A stretch of 7,608 nt of DNA from Thermoleophilia bacterium (GTDB lineage: Bacteria; Actinomycetota; Thermoleophilia; Gaiellales; Gaiellaceae): NCBI GenBank assembly GCA_013362295.1, contig JABFWJ010000132.1, positions 1-7,608 of the forward strand. Reading direction: 5' to 3'. The notes under the pieces are model-generated. The model saw only the letters and a program-made list of their open reading frames with translations. It had not been told where the DNA came from and made no database searches. The stretch's first letter is position 1, and each line of letters begins with the position of its first letter. Positions 5,957-7,608 of this stretch are shown here, in pieces. The translations under genes were made by a program, and so were the position numbers.

Positions 5957-5993
5957 CTCGAATCTCGTTCCGCTTCGCGGAATCAGATTCGGG
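5957..5993. repeat. Palindromic element A (REP-like hairpin) after the sigma gene
   Basis: Arms 5957-5973 and 5977-5993 pair around a TTC triloop over 17 positions with one C-C mismatch and two G-T wobbles. The tip is CGCTTCGCG (5971-5979), and the right arm holds the 11-nt near-palindrome GAATCAGATTC (5980-5990). It starts 4 nt after the sigma stop codon, so it will form the 3' end of that mRNA. With no T-run after it, it is not a textbook intrinsic terminator. It is related in sequence to elements B and C beyond the tRNA. Confidence 0.75.
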
Positions 5994-6003
5994 ACGAACC
6001 GCC

Positions 6004-6009
6004 TACCAT
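6004..6009 (+). promoter_or_regulatory. Probable -10 element of tRNA-Thr
   Basis: TACCAT (four of six matches to TATAAT) lies 9 nt before the mature 5' end of the tRNA, giving a very short leader. The corresponding -35 position (about 5981-5986) falls inside the right arm of palindromic element A and has a poor match. Confidence 0.4.
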
Positions 6010-6018
6010 AGGGCTCAC

Positions 6019-6091
6019 GCCGGAGTAGCTCAGCTGGCAGAGCACCTCTCTTGTAAAGAGGATGCCGTGGGTTCGAGTCCCACCTCCGGCT
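6019..6091 (+). tRNA. trnT: tRNA-Thr, anticodon TGT (reads ACA)
   Basis: A complete cloverleaf can be drawn. Acceptor stem: GCCGGAG (6019-6025) with CTCCGGC (6084-6090), seven perfect pairs, discriminator T6091. D stem: GCTC (6028-6031) with GAGC (6040-6043). Anticodon stem: CCTCT (6045-6049) with AGAGG (6057-6061) enclosing loop CTTGTAA, so the anticodon is TGT at 6052-6054. T stem: GTGGG (6067-6071) with CCCAC (6079-6083) around TTCGAGT. The 3' CCA is not encoded and must be added by nucleotidyltransferase. A short TCTTTT follows (6091-6096) and may help termination. The gene is flanked on both sides by related palindromes. Confidence 0.97.
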
Positions 6092-6130
6092 CTTTTCGAG
6101 TCGAACGTGATTCCGCGCCGTGGGCAAGGC

Positions 6131-6163
6131 TGCAATCTGGTTCGCTTCGCGAATCAGATTGCG
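6131..6163. repeat. Palindromic element B (REP-like hairpin)
   Basis: Arms 6131-6145 and 6149-6163 pair over 15 positions with two G-T wobbles and no mismatch around a TTC triloop. The tip CGCTTCGCG (6143-6151) and the core GAATCAGATT (6151-6160) are identical to those of element A, and it has the same orientation as A. Confidence 0.75.
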
Positions 6164-6174
6164 CTGAGCTCCAC

Positions 6175-6207
6175 CGAATCTGATTCGGCGCAGCCGAACC
6201 AGATTCG
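6175..6207. repeat. Palindromic element C, inverted relative to B
   Basis: Arms 6175-6189 and 6193-6207 pair over 15 positions with one A-C mismatch (a G-T wobble on the other strand) around a GCA loop. Its complement reads AATCTGGTTCGGC-TGC-GCCGAATCAGATT, the same layout as element B. B and C therefore form an inverted pair 11 nt apart, as in bacterial BIMEs. Confidence 0.75.
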
Positions 6208-6238
6208 AGCCCTTCGAGTCGCTTCGCGACCAGGCTCG
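6206..6238. repeat. Hairpin D before the kinase stop codon
   Basis: An outer stem CGAGCC/GGCTCG (6206-6211 with 6233-6238) and an inner stem GTCGC/GCGAC (6218-6222 with 6226-6230) enclose a TTC loop, with an asymmetric internal loop between the stems. It shares the CGCTTCGCG tip with A and B but not their AATCTG arms. It lies 2 nt beyond the stop codon of the minus-strand kinase and could stabilise or end that transcript. Confidence 0.5.
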
Positions 6239-6240
6239 GG

Positions 6241-7608
6241 TCAGGCGGCGGTCTTCTCGGCCGGGCTGGCGCGCACGGGGCGCTCGGCGACCGGGATCTC
6301 GACGAAGAACGTCGAGCCCTTGCTCTCGGTGCCGGCGGCCGTGTTGCCCTCGACCCAGATGCGGCCGTCGAGGCGGCGGACGAGCTCACGGCAGATGTAG
6401 AGGCCGAGACCGGTGCCGCCGATGCCGCGGGTCATGTTCGGGTCGAGGCGGTAGAACTTCTCGAAGACGCGGCGGCGTTCCGACGGCGGAATGCCGAGCC
6501 CTCGGTCCGAGACCGCCCAGCGGACGCAGCGCTCTCCACGGAAGACCTTGACCTCGACGGGGCCACCGTCCGGCGAGTACTTGACGGCGTTCTCGATCAG
6601 GTTGACGAGCACCTGGCGCAGCTGCTGCTCGTCCGCTGCCACGGGCGGAAGGCTCCCCGGCGCGTCGAGCGTCAGCGTCACGCCTTCGGGCAGGTGGGTC
6701 TGCGCGGCGTCGACGACGATCTCGGTGACCTTGGCGGCGTCGACCGTCTCGATCCGGATGGGCAGCTGCCCCGAGTCGAGATGGCTCGCGAGGAGGACGT
6801 CGTTGACGATCTGGGCGAGCCGATCGGACTCGTCCGCGACGATGTCGAGCAGCCGGTCGCGCAGCTCTTCGGCCAGGTCGAGGTCGGGCCGCCGCAACGT
6901 CACGGCCGCGCCGTAGATCGCCGCCAGCGGCGTGCGCAGCTCGTGCGAGACCGTCGCGACGAAGTCCGAGCGCATCTGCTCGAGCGCACGGTCCTCTGTC
7001 AGGTCGCGGAAGGCGTAGACCGTGCCCTCTTCGACCCGGACGACGGAGAACGAAAGCCACAGTTCGCGGCCGTTGACCTCGAGCGGCACGGTCTGCGGCC
7101 GCCCGTCGACGCCGACCGCCGCGACGTTCTCGTAGCCCGGCAGCGCCTCGCGCGCGGGGCGCCCGAGGACGTCCGAGACCCTCAGACCGGTCATCGCCTC
7201 GGCGGCCGCGTTCCAGAGCAGGACGCGCTCATCGCGGTCGAGCAGCATCACACCGTCGGCGATCGTCTCGAGTGCGCGCGCAGCGCGGGCACGCTTCTCG
7301 ACCTCCTCGTAGAGCTGCGCGCTCTCGATCACCGCCGCGGTACGCAGGGCGAGCTCTTCTGCTGCGCGCAGGTCGGCGTCGCTGAAGCGCCGGCCCGATT
7401 CCGCGGTGACGAACGTGATCGCGCCGAGCGTCTGCCCGCGTGCTGAGATCGGGACGCAGAGAAAGCTGCGCAGCCCCAGCTGCCGTAGGAGCTGCTCGTG
7501 GATCTCGTCGCGCGCCCCCTCGGCGAACGCGTCGGGAGGCATGTCCGCCACGAGCCGCGACTCGCCTGTGCGGATCACGCCGGCGATGCCGCGTTCGCCC
7601 AACGGGTC
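6241..7608 (-). CDS. GAF-PAS sensor histidine kinase, 5'-truncated by window edge
   Basis: The minus strand is open from the right edge to TGA at 6243-6241, giving 455 visible residues. A TTG at 7602 is in frame, but the frame continues past it and the GAF domain is already under way, so the true start lies outside. Visible domains: the C-terminal part of a GAF domain (about 1-98, LRSFLCVPISARGQTLGAIT at 46-65), a short coiled-coil-like linker, a PAS domain (about 112-205), HisKA with the H-box VSHELRTPLAA (220-230, phospho-acceptor H222), and HATPase_c with N-box NLIENAVKYSPDGG (336-349), G1 DRGLGIP (368-374), F-box FEKFYR (382-387) and G2 GGTGLGLYI (397-405). All catalytic boxes are intact. 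No membrane helix is seen, so it may be a soluble sensor of a ligand or redox state unless one lies upstream. No response regulator is visible; the partner may lie beyond the right edge. It converges on the tRNA and repeat cluster. Confidence 0.93.
   Translation of the reverse strand, partial: DPLGERGIAGVIRTGESRLVADMPPDAFAEGARDEIHEQLLRQLGLRSFLCVPISARGQTLGAITFVTAESGRRFSDADLRAAEELALRTAAVIESAQLYEEVEKRARAARALETIADGVMLLDRDERVLLWNAAAEAMTGLRVSDVLGRPAREALPGYENVAAVGVDGRPQTVPLEVNGRELWLSFSVVRVEEGTVYAFRDLTEDRALEQMRSDFVATVSHELRTPLAAIYGAAVTLRRPDLDLAEELRDRLLDIVADESDRLAQIVNDVLLASHLDSGQLPIRIETVDAAKVTEIVVDAAQTHLPEGVTLTLDAPGSLPPVAADEQQLRQVLVNLIENAVKYSPDGGPVEVKVFRGERCVRWAVSDRGLGIPPSERRRVFEKFYRLDPNMTRGIGGTGLGLYICRELVRRLDGRIWVEGNTAAGTESKGSTFFVEIPVAERPVRASPAEKTAA

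Noticed and set aside
5957..5993. Element A as an ordinary Rho-independent terminator of the sigma gene
   Set aside because: The stem is strong but no T-run follows on either strand, and the same sequence recurs twice beyond the tRNA, which fits a repeat family better.
6019..6091. tRNA-Thr as an integration (attachment) site
   Set aside because: No second copy of the tRNA 3' end and no integrase gene are present in the window.
7600..7602. TTG as the start of the histidine kinase
   Set aside because: The frame continues upstream through the window edge and a GAF domain is already in progress, so the true start is outside.

Overview
The window is GC-rich DNA (about 70% G+C by eye) with compact genes, frequent GTG and TTG starts, almost no Shine-Dalgarno sequences, and TAnnnT hexamers placed directly before start codons. 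Together with the protein sequences this suggests an actinobacterium, probably of the Thermoleophilia/Gaiellales type. That placement is an inference and was not tested by a database search.

Layout. (1) At the left edge, on the minus strand, lies the 5' part of a polytopic membrane protein of the lysylphosphatidylglycerol-synthase TM-domain (UPF0104) family (1-675). (2) A 43-bp divergent spacer carries two back-to-back putative leaderless promoters. (3) Four plus-strand genes follow almost without gaps: a DHA2-type MFS exporter (719-2125), a shortened glutamyl-tRNA synthetase (2125-3123), cysteinyl-tRNA synthetase cysS (3132-4415) and the 23S rRNA Gm2251 methyltransferase rlmB (4412-5125). 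They meet as TGATG, an 8-nt gap and TTGA, so translational coupling is likely. (4) A 164-bp gap holds a good promoter (TTGTGT-17-TAGATT), a direct repeat and a potentially folded leader. It precedes a sigma factor of the Bacillus SigH (Spo0H) family (5290-5952). (5) Next comes tRNA-Thr(TGT) at 6019-6091, flanked by a cluster of related imperfect palindromes resembling REP/BIME elements. (6) Convergent on the minus strand is the C-terminal part of a GAF-PAS-HisKA-HATPase sensor kinase (6241 to the right edge).

How it fits together. The order gltX-(cysE)-cysS-(mrnC)-rlmB-(yacP)-sigH is the classic Firmicutes arrangement, and here a reduced form is kept: gltX-like, cysS, rlmB, sigH-like. The block is a translation/ribosome-maturation operon followed by a separately promoted regulatory sigma factor and a tRNA. 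The exporter upstream appears to be a lineage-specific addition, fused to the operon by a 1-nt overlap.

Most notable points: (a) the GluRS-like protein lacks essentially the whole acceptor-stem-binding connective-peptide insertion but keeps the HIGH and KLSKR motifs and a C-terminal domain; (b) a nested palindrome family surrounds the tRNA; (c) the sigH-like leader could form a pseudoknot; (d) a perfect 15-bp palindrome sits inside the gltX-like gene. No CRISPR, insertion sequence or phage gene was seen.
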